DNA of 64,000 bases from Tethya wilhelma. Lineage: Eukaryota > Porifera > Demospongiae > Tethyida > Tethyidae. The translations under genes were made by a program, and so were the position numbers. Within the stretch, counting starts at the first letter, position 1. Each line of letters starts with the position of its first letter. Below are positions 47,901 through 59,132 of the stretch, one piece after another. The notes below the pieces were generated by a model that saw nothing but the letters and a program-made list of their open reading frames with translations, was not told the DNA's origin and ran no database searches. The stretch spans positions 248,001 to 312,000 of the forward strand of contig CAXIPT010000005.1 in the NCBI GenBank assembly GCA_964030475.1. Direction: 5' to 3'.

Positions 47901-50900
47901 TTATCCAGCCAGGTGCCAAAATGCAATGCCACATCTTCACACCATTCACAGCAGGTACCTAGTTACATCACATTCAATAACTTGTAGTCATGCAACTCAT
48001 CATATCACTATAATAATCATTTGGAGATGAGTCCCCATATTAAGTTAAGATTTTCTCTCCAGGGTTCTGATTCACCAGACAGCAATGGACACAGCAAGGA
48101 TGGCTCCTTATCAAGCCAAGTGCCAGAGTGTCATGCCACATCTTCATGCCATTCACAGCAGGTAAATGCCTAGTTACATCATGCACGTACAATAACATGT
48201 AGTCATGCAACTCTTCATATCACTAATTATGTACATTTAATCATTTCGAGATGGGTCCTTATGCATTAAGTCACCCAGCCATAATTACATGCAGTCCAAA
48301 TACCTTTCATTATTACAATGCATTCCATTTCAATACTTGGAATTGTAGGGACTAGCTATTGAGACAGATATAGAACTATCCTTCTAAAATAGTTGTTTTG
48401 CATATCTGTTATTTTGTCAACATGTCATGCACTGTGTCTGGTTCTCATCTCTTCAGAGCTCAACTTCAGAGAGCACCAGTCACCAGCATTCCAATGGCAT
48501 TGGATCAACAATGGAGCCTGCAGACACTGAGGCACCAGCTCCAGTCTATGCTGAGCTCACTGAAGTAAGCATATGATGTACTTGTGTGTGTTTGCTTTTT
48601 CTTTGTGTTGGGAAATACTATTAATGTGACAGTTTTTTATAGGTTGCATGTATGGCAAGAGACATGCAGCTTTCTGCTAAATGGAACGAGTTAGGCCTAA
48701 TGCCTTATTGCATACTTTCCCATGGTTAAGGTCCATAGCAGCTATTGTAGTGTATGTATGTGTGCTTGAAATGCATGCATGGAATTCATGTCCATCACTC
48801 AATGCTGGTGGTCGTTGAGAGGGTAACTTAATAATAAATTTTGAGTGCATATCATTGTGTTATTGATATGTATACGCATGCACTTTCAGTTCACAGGTAG
48901 TAGAAGCCACAGGTTACACAGTCAGACCCCTCCGCCTATTAGAAGAAGTGTTAGCGTAAGAGAATCAGTTCAATCTCCATTTCACCAGCTCCAGCGTCAA
49001 GATGGCAGCTCCCCTTCCAACAGTGAGGGTGAGAACTGTGGTGATGCTTCTCTTGAAGCCATTAATGTGTACGACATGCCGGAGAAAGTCATAGCAAAAG
49101 TGAGCACCTCGCTGTGTGTGTGTGTGTGTGTGTGTGTGTGGAGGGAAGGAAAGAACTGTAGCCACAGAAATTTGAGTCTTGCAAATTTTATAATTTTTGC
49201 TGCTTCCTTGAATTGACCCATGAAGAGATTTCCTCCCAATATACTGCACTTAATAGACATTGTTTAAAGTTCAAACCACTCTTGTTGTGATTGATGATAA
49301 GATGGGGGCGTACCATGCCCTGTCTTTTCAATGTAGTTAGATCCTTTATTGTCTGTGCCTGTTGCTAAGCATCTCTAGGCACTGTTATCTTGTTGCCATA
49401 TCAAAATTGATTCTTCTTGAGTGATCTTCCCAGGCAGCGAGACACTCAAAATTGTTTGCCTAATACTTTTCTTTAGTACTCGTTCGATTAATACACATAA
49501 TTAAGAGTTTTGTCTATTGTTATGTAACAATATCGTAATTTGTTACATAATTATTAATAATCTTAACCTTTTGTTTCTCTCCACAGCGTGATACGACCTA
49601 CAGTCTGTTGGATCACAAGACTGTTCAAGCATGGACCACAGAACCTGCTGCAGAAAAACCAGAAGCAGTTTACTCTGAGCTTACTGATGTAAGTGGGTTG
49701 TTAGATTGGCTTCGTTGGCACACGCTGAAAAAAAGGGCTGATTGCTCATACCTTGAATACTTGTTGTATTGAACTTATTTGTAAGCAATTAGTTGCTATA
49801 TTGAATCGTACAACCACTATAACTCTGTAATTAGTCACTGAAAATGAAGTAATTTTACTCCCAGAAAATTTGTTGTAATAGCATGTTTCTAACAAGAACA
49901 TGAAATGTAATAGATTGCGCACAATGTGTTAGTGTGAGTGAGTGAGTGAGTGAGTGAGTGAGTGAGTGAGTGAGTGCAAGTGTGAGTGTGGATTTATCCC
50001 TGCAGGTGTCTGACAGTGGAGACTCTAGAGGTCCTAGTCCATCCACTGCTCGTCGTAACAGTGAACTGGTTAGACACTCGACACTTTCAGGCTATCCGAA
50101 TGAAATGTACTCCCAACTCAACCAGGTATGCAAACACACACACATGCACTGTTTGTCTTTTGTCTAGATACGCACACGCACACAGTTGTTTTGATGTGTG
50201 CGAACATTTGATTTGAGATATTTTGTGATGGGATATAATAAACTGTCTACAAACTAGTGATATCTCCCACTGAGTACGTGTAAATAACTTGTATTGTCTT
50301 TTCAACCCCCTCTGAAAAACCATTGTGAGTGGTGTTCCCCTTAGGTAGTGTTTTGATCAGAGTACAACCAAATGGAACCCCACCTACACAGTTGTCACAC
50401 ACCAACACGCTGCAGTTGGAGTAGCTATGGATACATCATGCTTTGCCGATCAAAAAATTAGATTTCTTTGAAACGTGTGCCTCCAGCATTAAGTCAAAAG
50501 TGACCTCACACAATACCAGTTTGCTTGTTGCCTTTGCTGGAGGCATGCTGTACTGTTGTTTGACACACCATTGGTGTTCTCAAACATCAAAATTGGCTCT
50601 GAAGGTTTTGTTTGAAGTACAGAGCCATCTAAATCCAAGTGTAAACGACCCAGCTGCCAATGGCACCACTGGGGCTGTTATTTGTATGCAATAGAGTCAC
50701 ACATGGTGTGTTTGCACACAGACCACCCTTATTCATGCAATGAGCTAATGGGGGAATTTGAAGACAAAAACTTTTTGTTGAAAATGAACTAACATCTAGC
50801 GTTTATTCCCAATAACAATGCCTTCACTTGAAGCTGTTTCTTGCACAAGTATTATCAATAGAGGAATAATTCTAAAGTTTATGTAATGGGTGCTAATAAA

Positions 50901-51987
50901 TACTATTTTTTTTTCTCCTCACTCCTATAAACAGTGAGACCACAACATCCTAGTTTCAGTGTTATGATAAACCACAGGATGTTGCATCAGTTCTCACAGT
51001 CTGTGAGTGTATATGGGTAACAGGAATCTGTGCCTTCACTGCCCTAACTGCCCTGGAAGCCTTATCATAGGTACCCCATCAATATACACAAACACATGCT
51101 CATGGTGATTCTTTCCCATGCTGTGTGACCCACCAGATGGAGATGTTGTTGCACTGATAATCCTCTCATACTTGTGGCTAGGAATGATCTCAAAGTGCCG
51201 TTGATAGAGCCACTCTATATGGCATGCAGACACCACCTACTTTTGTTTACATGTGACGCTTGTTTACTTGTGTTTGTTCCTTGCTTGCATTACAATTCGA
51301 TGGTTACAAGTACAAGGTACTTTTGCATTGAACATTGCATGTTTTTCTTTCGAGATGTGTGTGTGTGCATGTGCAGAATACTGATCTTTGAACTTTCCCT
51401 GCATGTATGACTCATTCGATTTATGTTAAATGTCCTGTTTTTGTTGTTCTGAGGTGCTCTTGATTTTTGAAATCTCGCTTCTCGCTAAAATTGGATTGAT
51501 TGTGATCACCACAGCTGGCAGTTCTCACAACAGACCTAGCTACAATGTCATGTACTTCCTAAGCACATCACCAGCTTTGTCACATGCACTTTATTATCAA
51601 CGTCTTGTTTACAGTGGTTTAGATATCCCTTGAAGTTGAACATGTTTTCTACTTTTTTTCCATCTCTTTCTCTTTGTTTACACAACACAACCTACCGCCA
51701 ATGAGTTGTGATCGGTAGACTGTGGTTGGAATCGTTCTATAGCACTTATATGATTGAAGCAGCTGCTACCAGCTAGGTTCATTGCACTCCATGGGTGGAA
51801 GGTTAACTCACTAGCCACCTACTCTGCGCTTTCATTATGAATTCAGTGCTACAAAGGATAACCTACTTAATTGTCTGCTGGCTAACTTGTAACTTGATCC
51901 ACTGATACTAGTGTGTGTGCTGGTTACTCTGAGATGCTGTGCTGTGTTTGGGTGGGTTAATATTGCATGTGCACACCCCAGACATGT

Positions 51988-52048
<61 letters not shown>

Positions 52049-53687
52049 GTGTGTGTGTGTGTGTGTGATGCTTAAAAAATGAATTATAATGTCCACATTT
52101 GAAAGTGCAACAACATTTGCTTAGCTGTTATTCTTTCCATCCATGTGTGCTTTTACTCCATGAGAACTACAACAGAGAAGTGTACTAATCTCAACTTGTG
52201 AAACATCTTCCATACAAGTATTCCAAGAATGCCTCTTCTTGGTTTGTAATCACTCTCTGATTGTCTAGCATAGGTGTGAAGGTGTACCTCATTTGGGCCC
52301 AAAACCATTTCATTGCGTTTTTATTCCATTATTTAGCCTGTTTACCAACACTGTTCCAGAACATGTGGTTGTGGATAATCATCAGTAAGTAACAACAATG
52401 ATGGTTGGGTTTCCATGGCAACTGGGAGCTATTATCAGTTTGTAGCTGGCTATATATGATGGGAGGACATTGTGCTGGGTTGTAAGTGTGGGTTACTGGG
52501 CAGTGGAGGAGATAGAGAGGGTGGTTTTGGGGCTGTGAATGAGGCATTGTTTGCAAATAAGGAGGGGAGTTATGTGAAACAAATGGGCTCCTGATTAGAT
52601 TGAGTATGCACTGACAGTGTGTGAGATAACAGAATCATTGTCCCATAGTTTTTACCCCCTTTTCTGATAGGACGGATCTGACAGTTTCATGAATGCAGTC
52701 AGGGTATGAATAATTATTATTGTGTGATAGTTGCTGTTTACTTGTTTTTAAACTATTTTGGAGGAGAGATGTACAAAAAAAACTTTTTCATTGGAGCTTT
52801 CTAAAATGTATTGAATTGGATGGTATTAAAATTCATTTTTTTTTGGATTGAAAATCAAATAAACCACATTCTGCAGCCCAGACTCACTCCCTTTCTCTCC
52901 TCCAGACAGAAATTAGCACTAATTGTCAATACCATTGGAACTGTTGCTATAGCTGACCCAATAATTATTAGACTGTGGTTTCCAACTGACTTCCACTTTC
53001 CATTGTCAGAAAGTTCTTAGAAATGATATATGGCTAGGTCAATAATAATGGTAGGTCCCTGCAAATTCCAGTCAGCCCTTAGGCTAGTCCTCAAATCTCT
53101 GACCCATTCACACGCAAACTCCTCCAAGTTACTTCCTACCATTGATAGATAGATGGATCGATAAAAATCGATGGATGATGGATCGTGAGAACGTAGTACC
53201 TAGATGAATACATGTTGTCTCATGGGCTGTAGCTGTATTGGGTTAGTTTGTGGACTTGTTGCTAAATATAAACTCACCAACACAAGGCTTGGCTCATTAT
53301 TGGATCAATTCCATACCACAAACCTCCACATACAATGCTCCTGAACCCAAACATATGGAAGTTGGTTAGGTGTGTTGACACACATGTAGTTTGCACTTGA
53401 ACACATATGGTGGTACACCTTTATGTGGGTGTGTGATGGTCTCTCTGTGTTGGTGTGTACCTGTGTGTTGTGTGTGTGGAGTTAATGTGATTAGCAGTGA
53501 CTAGCCTTTGTAGAGGAATGATGTGTTTTTGGACAGTTTAATTTGTTGTTACTTGAATATGGAGTGGATGTAACTTTATTGAGAGATTTGCTTGTACTGT
53601 CTCTGTGTGTGAATGTGTGCACACATTTGACATATGCAGACACACTTAGGCCGGCCTATTAGCACAATGTTCACACACACACACACA

Positions 53688-53746
<59 letters not shown>

Positions 53747-53969
53747 ACACACACACACACNGAACTCAAGTTCCCCCGAGCCACCCCCTCTCCCTCCACC
53801 CCTCACCACATCACTTATCACCCCCCTCACCACACCAGAACATGATCCCCCTCCTCTATATTGTGAAATCAATGGACTCCCCACGTCTCCACCCCCCACT
53901 ACTGATGCATATGGATACACTGATGCTCTGAACAATGATATTCCTACAGCTGGTACTGATATATTGTAG
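44914..53969 (+). CDS. Receptor F: Ig, two FN3, Cys module, TM, long multi-YxxL tail
   Basis: Fourteen exons fit: 44914-45316, 45435-45817, 46143-46362, 46483-46830, 47033-47161, 47223-47274, 47370-47526, 47856-47954, 48063-48161, 48457-48564, 48890-49099, 49587-49688, 50006-50125 and 53763-53969, about 878 aa. The protein has a signal peptide (FLLLILHTTLLLSITAG), an Ig-like domain (WRFHCTG...GITVKCQ), two FN3 domains, the Cys module (VECVFISGSDARGC), a Pro-rich stalk, and TM WIIIVGVATGVLVLLILLSL. The tail of about 384 aa has VYAEL (Y661), VYDMP (Y727), TYSLL (Y741), VYSEL (Y765), MYSQL (Y805), LYCEI (Y843) and a PEPPPLPPP stretch (SH3-type ligand). Most motifs sit near the 3' end of their own exon. 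Exons 8 and 9 are a tandem exon duplication. YxxL/I sites recruit SH2 phosphatases or kinases in animal immune receptors; signalling here is inferred. Confidence 0.85.
45870..46090. mobile_element. MITE in receptor F intron
   Basis: The ends CTACAGCGGGAAATTTTC and GAAAATTTCCTGCAATAT are inverted repeats; about 220 bp, related to 33697-33848. It lies in the intron that splits the second FN3, the same position as the MITE in receptor C. Confidence 0.7.
50126..53762. other. Long last intron of receptor F
   Basis: About 3.6 kb separates tail exons 13 and 14. It holds a long GT tract (51991-52067) and CA tracts before 53761. I find no exon, RNA gene or named element. It is much longer than the other introns of the gene. 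Confidence 0.5.
53761..53761. other. Ambiguous base at the last acceptor of receptor F
   Basis: The sequence is a CA tract, then N, then G, then the open exon AACTCAAGTTCC. Only N=A gives the AG acceptor in the required phase 0, so the base is predicted to be A. Confidence 0.6.
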
Positions 53970-54206
53970 ATGCTAACTTTTTTTTTTTCACTTTTGAGTT
54001 TTGTTACTTCAATCCTTTCATATTATTTTGGTATTAGTCGTTAATTGTGTGAGCATGAATCCAGCGCTCGCGAAGCATTGCGCATGCGTAACCGTGTCCT
54101 AGAGGCCACGCCCACTCTTATTTACTGGGTACGGATCGCGATATTGTGTGTCAAAAGCAGGATCTTTGGAGCTCAACAGTTGTTTGTCAATAAACTGCAA
54201 TGAAAG

Positions 54207-57200
54207 ATGAGCACTGAAAATTACTTCAAGTTTTCAATAAGTAATCTAGTGGTTATTTCACTAGCTGTGTGTCTGTGTGCTGTGATTGAAATCACCAAGA
54301 GCACTGGTAAGCCAAAAATCTCAAGCATGACTAAACTTGGCCTGCATTCTTATGATGGGTGTTTCTCTATTTGAGCAACTATGTGTATCATTTCCCACTG
54401 TAGAACTATGTGAGTCTGTGTATGTAATGCAACCAAGTCCTCTTCTACAGTATGTCCCCATCAACACCAATGTAACTTACAACTGCAAGGCAAACGTACC
54501 TCACACACAAATCCACTGGAGCATCCATGTTCAAGACTTTGAAGATTTGTCCCTCAATTTTGCCCAACATAACTCAATACTTAACAACAGAGGAATTTTC
54601 GAAGCATTTGATGCCAACTCACTAGCGATGCCAAATAGCTCAATTTTGACTGTGAACGCAAGCAGGCCCAACAATGGCAGCACAGCTCGGTGTACTGTCA
54701 CTGTGGGAGCCATGCCATGCATCACTGAGAAGGTGGAGCTCTTTGTCTATGGTATGGAGATGTAGTGTGCATGGAGCTCACAACTAATCACCGTATTGAT
54801 TAATTGTGAGCATAATGTGCAGCATGTACTACGATAAAGTACTCCAATAACATTCAAACATATCAAGTATACTTTAATGACTCTTGAAGTATGCTTTGTG
54901 GCTTGATGCTGCATTACAGTGGCCCATTATGTACACTTGACTTTGTGCATTTGTATTTAAGTGTTATACTGAAAATTAGGTTAAGAGATTCTTTTGATTT
55001 CTTAAACTCTTAAGACCACTTCAAGCAGCTGGCAATCGTAACCTTATATATCCATGTTTGCGACATGCCTCGGCAACAAGAATGTTTTTGTGTACCTAGC
55101 TTAGTCATTGGCCAATTTGTTTTTGTAACAAGCTGTGTAGTTAATAGACTCTCATGGTTCTCAGACAACAAAGTATGCTAGTTTGATCTTGTATCCCTGT
55201 TACTACACAACAGATAGACCACTCGCTCCCAGGGATCTACTTGTAGCAGATGTTGGTATTGGAACTGTCAATGTGTCATGGGTGGTGGTAGCTGAACAGT
55301 GGACAGGCGTGGTGGAACAGGAGTACACACTCACCATCACTAGCAGTCTAACCCAGACAACAATCACCGAAGAACATCTTAAAGAAACCCACTTTTTGTT
55401 CAGTGCGAGCGACAACGTTTCACCTTGCGATGTGTACACTTTTAGAGTGATGGCATCCAATGATGTGGGTGATAGTGAACCGAGTGACAAGGTTGAAAGG
55501 ATGCTGCCATCACTACCTCAACACGTGTCGACAGTCACTGATTCCCTGTCTCACTCTGTTTCAAAGAGCTTGGAAAATGTCTCAGTCATAATATCCTTCT
55601 TGGTATGACTTTGTATGTATGTATTCTTACATTGTTTATCATACGTACGGTAGTACGTATAGTAGGAATGGGCCGAATGTCCCATAGACACAATACAAAA
55701 TGTTTATGATCATAAAAATCTAGCAAAACAAATTAAGTCATCAAACTTGCTCACAGTCTCTCACTGACAGATTACCGATTGTATGCAAGGCCTAACACTC
55801 ACAGAAGCTTTCCTCAGCACTCGTAGAGAGAGCTAGTGGGAAGCCACCATAGTGCCATTTTTGTTCATCTAACTTACGTACGTACGTACGTACGTACGTA
55901 CTTCCTAACTGACTTACTTGAAAAGCATTTCCAGAGAACCAGAATGTGTTGAGCCAATTTTGACAGCACAAAGTAACTCCTTTTCATAGGTACTACATTC
56001 CTTGATACTCATTTTAATCACAAATTAGCCTAAAAAAAACTAGAAAGCTTTGAAACTGAGAGTATAAATTCATGTACTTCAATGTAGCCATTTTCTTGTA
56101 GAGTTCAAAGGTCATTAATTATCCACGTGGCATTTTAATGCGCATGCGCATTAGCTGCTTTAGCAGACAATGTAGCTTCTACTCTGATAACTCAAGCTTT
56201 TTGTAGGGACTAACCAGTCTCTGATAGTCTCTTCACTGTAGTGTTGAAAAAAGTGAATGAACAAGTAGTAAAAATTTCAAAAAAATAAGCAGTGTAGGAA
56301 TGGGCAGTGCTGTAAAAAGTGTTGGAACAAGGAATGGTCTCAATTTCGGCACATGACTACTTCATTTTTTGTGCCCAAGTCTTGGCCGGGAATCTAATCC
56401 TGCCTGCTATACTTTATTCTACTTTTTAGCCAAGTGATATAGCATTAGCAGGAATTTGAACCATTTAAATGTGAGCTATTCAAGTACAGATCATTCTTGG
56501 AACCATTTACACCAATTAGCTATGAGGGATCAAAAATGAAAATGAAGTAGTCATGTGCCGAAATTGAGACCATTCCTTGTTCCAACACTTTTTACAGCAC
56601 TGCCCATTCCTACACTGCTTATTTTTTTGAAAATTTTTACTACTTGTACTCATAATAGTACTCCCATTTGTAACACATAATATACAATGATCAAGCATGC
56701 ATGAACTACTGTGTTAACACTCTTGTTTTGTAGCGTAAGTAACATGCAATACATGACATTGTATGACAGGTGTGTGACCATAACAATGTGATAATCCAAA
56801 TATTTTGTCTTCCTTATATCTCTCTCTTCCTCGTCATGTGCAGTCAGCCTCCTCGTGCCTGGACTACCCTATCACCAGCTACTCTGTTGTCCTCAATGGT
56901 GGAGCAGAGGGTATACAGCCACCCATTGTGAGGACAATAGCTCCAAATGAAATGGAAAACAAAACTCTAAAAATCGTCTTTGACTCAATGATTGATGGAA
57001 TTGATGAAGACGCTTTGTATTCATATCAAGTTGTTGTAAGCAATTCAGTTGGGAATGAAACTACAGAAGAGAAACAGTTGTGTGAGTTCATTTTAAACAA
57101 CATAATCCATAGATAAAATAAATGCTATCTGATCGTAACAATAGCATCAAAAATGTTGGTTTTTGATCTCAAATAGAGTCTTTGATATGTTCTCTCTTTA

Positions 57201-58946
57201 CGACAGATACCACTGATGTTCAACGAGTGTCTGTTAAAGCCACCAGTGATGGTGATGATGACGAAGATACTGTTGTTGTAGAGTGTAAGTTCGTACAAGG
57301 TTCTCACGCACTCGGTTGTCTGGTTGTTCTCGTGAGTGGTGTGGAACAAGTGGAGAACATTAGTCGAACATTCTATCGAAATGGCTCTGAGCTTGTATTA
57401 CAAGGAGTTGTGAATGAGAGTGAAATGGAGTTCTGTCATCACCTTGTATTTGGCTATGACGTTGAGGATGATAACAGCACTGGGTCATTAGCACTGCCTG
57501 GTATCTTGAGAGTCAACAACAAGAGTATGGACTGCTCTGAAGCACACTTAAACAATACTGGTTTGTTGAATACATATCTATAGATATCACTACAAAAACA
57601 GCAACGCTACTATTTATACATGTGCCCAGTACTTCTGTATAGGGTATGTATATTTCAATGTATCAAAACATACATTAGAATTTGTACAATCATGTGTAAT
57701 CTCCATAGGTGATGTTTATTGTCATAATCATGAATGTGATTTTCGGCCTATCTACCCTGTTCCAGATTTATTCAAGTGTTACCATCTTGTTAACTTTTTT
57801 CTTGCAGAGTCTCTAGGAAGGTCTGTTCCCATGGTAGTCATTATTGGTGCTTCTGTCGGCACCTTCATTGTCACCACCATCATATTGATCAGCATTATAG
57901 CCACCATCTTTGCCATCAAAGTGTCCCTAAGAAAGAAGAAGAAAGGTATATAAGAGACCATCAGTGCTAGATTGTTGTCACATTGATCATGACTAGAGTG
58001 AGCTATAATTATCATCACTGTTTTATATGCACACTACTTTGTAGGGTCCTCAGCTAACAGGGTTACCATGAGACAGAAGAACAATGTTTACTTGTAAGCT
58101 AGTGCCACGGTCTGATTATAAAAGTAGCAGATTCTACTAATACTGTTAGCATGATGTAGTGCAACGTGACATTGTCCGTGGATTTCCTTAATACACAGTG
58201 AGAGATCTAAAGAGATTCAGGGGATTCCATTTGACAAAGAGTCGTCCTCCATATTTGAAAGTCTCTCCAGAGGTACACACAACTCTACAGGACATAATAA
58301 CAACAGCTGCCGATCAGGAAAACAGGTATATAGTACACATGCAGTTTATTAATTGCGTAGGTACATAATGTAAGTAAACACATCTACACATGGTACTATG
58401 TTGATGTTTCTGACACACTTGTTTTGTTGACTGCTGGTTCAGTGGTTTTTGATAGCTTCAATTGTCATCGCATGAGCTGCACAAACTAAAGATGTTTATA
58501 TACAAACACTAAACCTTCACTATAATTATTGATGAATATTGTTTACCTTAGGCCTCAACAAGGGAGGATCCACTCTATAGCCGGCTTCATAGTGGAGACT
58601 CATCACTAATATCTGGTGGTCACTTGTCAATTAACACTCCTCCCAGTGAGATGACTGATGCCACATATGCTCATCTAAATCAGGTGATACTCTTAGTTAA
58701 TCTATTGCTGCTAGTCCAATGTTCATATGTATAATAGCTGAAGTAATAGGCCATGCCAATTTTGACATCTGTATGCAATAATAATTATGCTTGTGATATC
58801 AAGATCTTATACATACACTCTCTCAATCTCACACACACTCAATGCAGACTCCTGATTATGCTTTCTTAGAGAGTGGAACTATACCACAAGCTATTGAGTG
58901 CAAAGAACAACCTATGTACTGTGAAATAAATGAATTCAAATCTTAA
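54207..58946 (+). CDS. Receptor G: Ig, two FN3, Cys module, TM, YxxL tail
   Basis: Ten exons fit: 54207-54306, 54404-54751, 55214-55602, 56844-57081, 57207-57560, 57808-57945, 58045-58093, 58199-58325, 58552-58683 and 58848-58946, about 657 aa. A short upstream ATG at 54200 overlaps the real start. A signal peptide (NLVVISLAVCLCAV) leads to an Ig-like domain (VTYNCKANVPHTQIHW), FN3 with TVNVSWVVVAEQW, a second FN3 split by an intron, and the Cys module (VECKFVQGSHALGC). The TM segment is MVVIIGASVGTFIVTTIILI, followed by KVSLRKKKK. The tail has YSRL (Y590), YAHL (Y620), YAFL (Y629) and YCEI (Y649). YAHL and YAFL are five residues apart, close to but shorter than a standard ITAM spacing. The last exon is homologous to that of F (YCEIN). 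Function inferred as a surface receptor. Confidence 0.85.
55638..56130. repeat. 500 bp dispersed repeat, copy 2
   Basis: Colinear with 28404-28887. It includes an expanded ACGT tract (about 55876-55901) absent from the other copy. It lies in the intron splitting the second FN3 of receptor G. Confidence 0.75.
56261..56647. mobile_element. Long-TIR MITE, intact copy
   Basis: The element of about 387 bp has terminal inverted repeats of well over 100 bp; the ends are ACAAGTAGTAAAAATTT and AAATTTTTACTACTTGT. It is the intact counterpart of the interrupted element at 6700-7241. Confidence 0.8.
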
Positions 58947-59132
58947 TATAAGCCATATAGCACAGCTAAACCCTGTCATAGCAATAATAATAATAATACC
59001 TTCACTAATTATTAACTTTTGAACATAATTTTGTGCTGCTTGTGGTCAGGATCACGTGAATCTTATAAATTATTTTAGCTAAATAAATAATAATATTATT
59101 TGAGATGTTAAAATTAATAAAGTTGAGAAGAA

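Noticed and set aside
55203..55490. Minus-strand frame of 95 codons within receptor G
   Set aside because: It is the antisense shadow of the FN3 exon, which has the better splice sites and homologs.
58552..58946. A canonical ITAM in receptor G
   Set aside because: YAHL and YAFL are separated by five residues, shorter than the usual six to twelve, so it is listed as YxxL motifs only.
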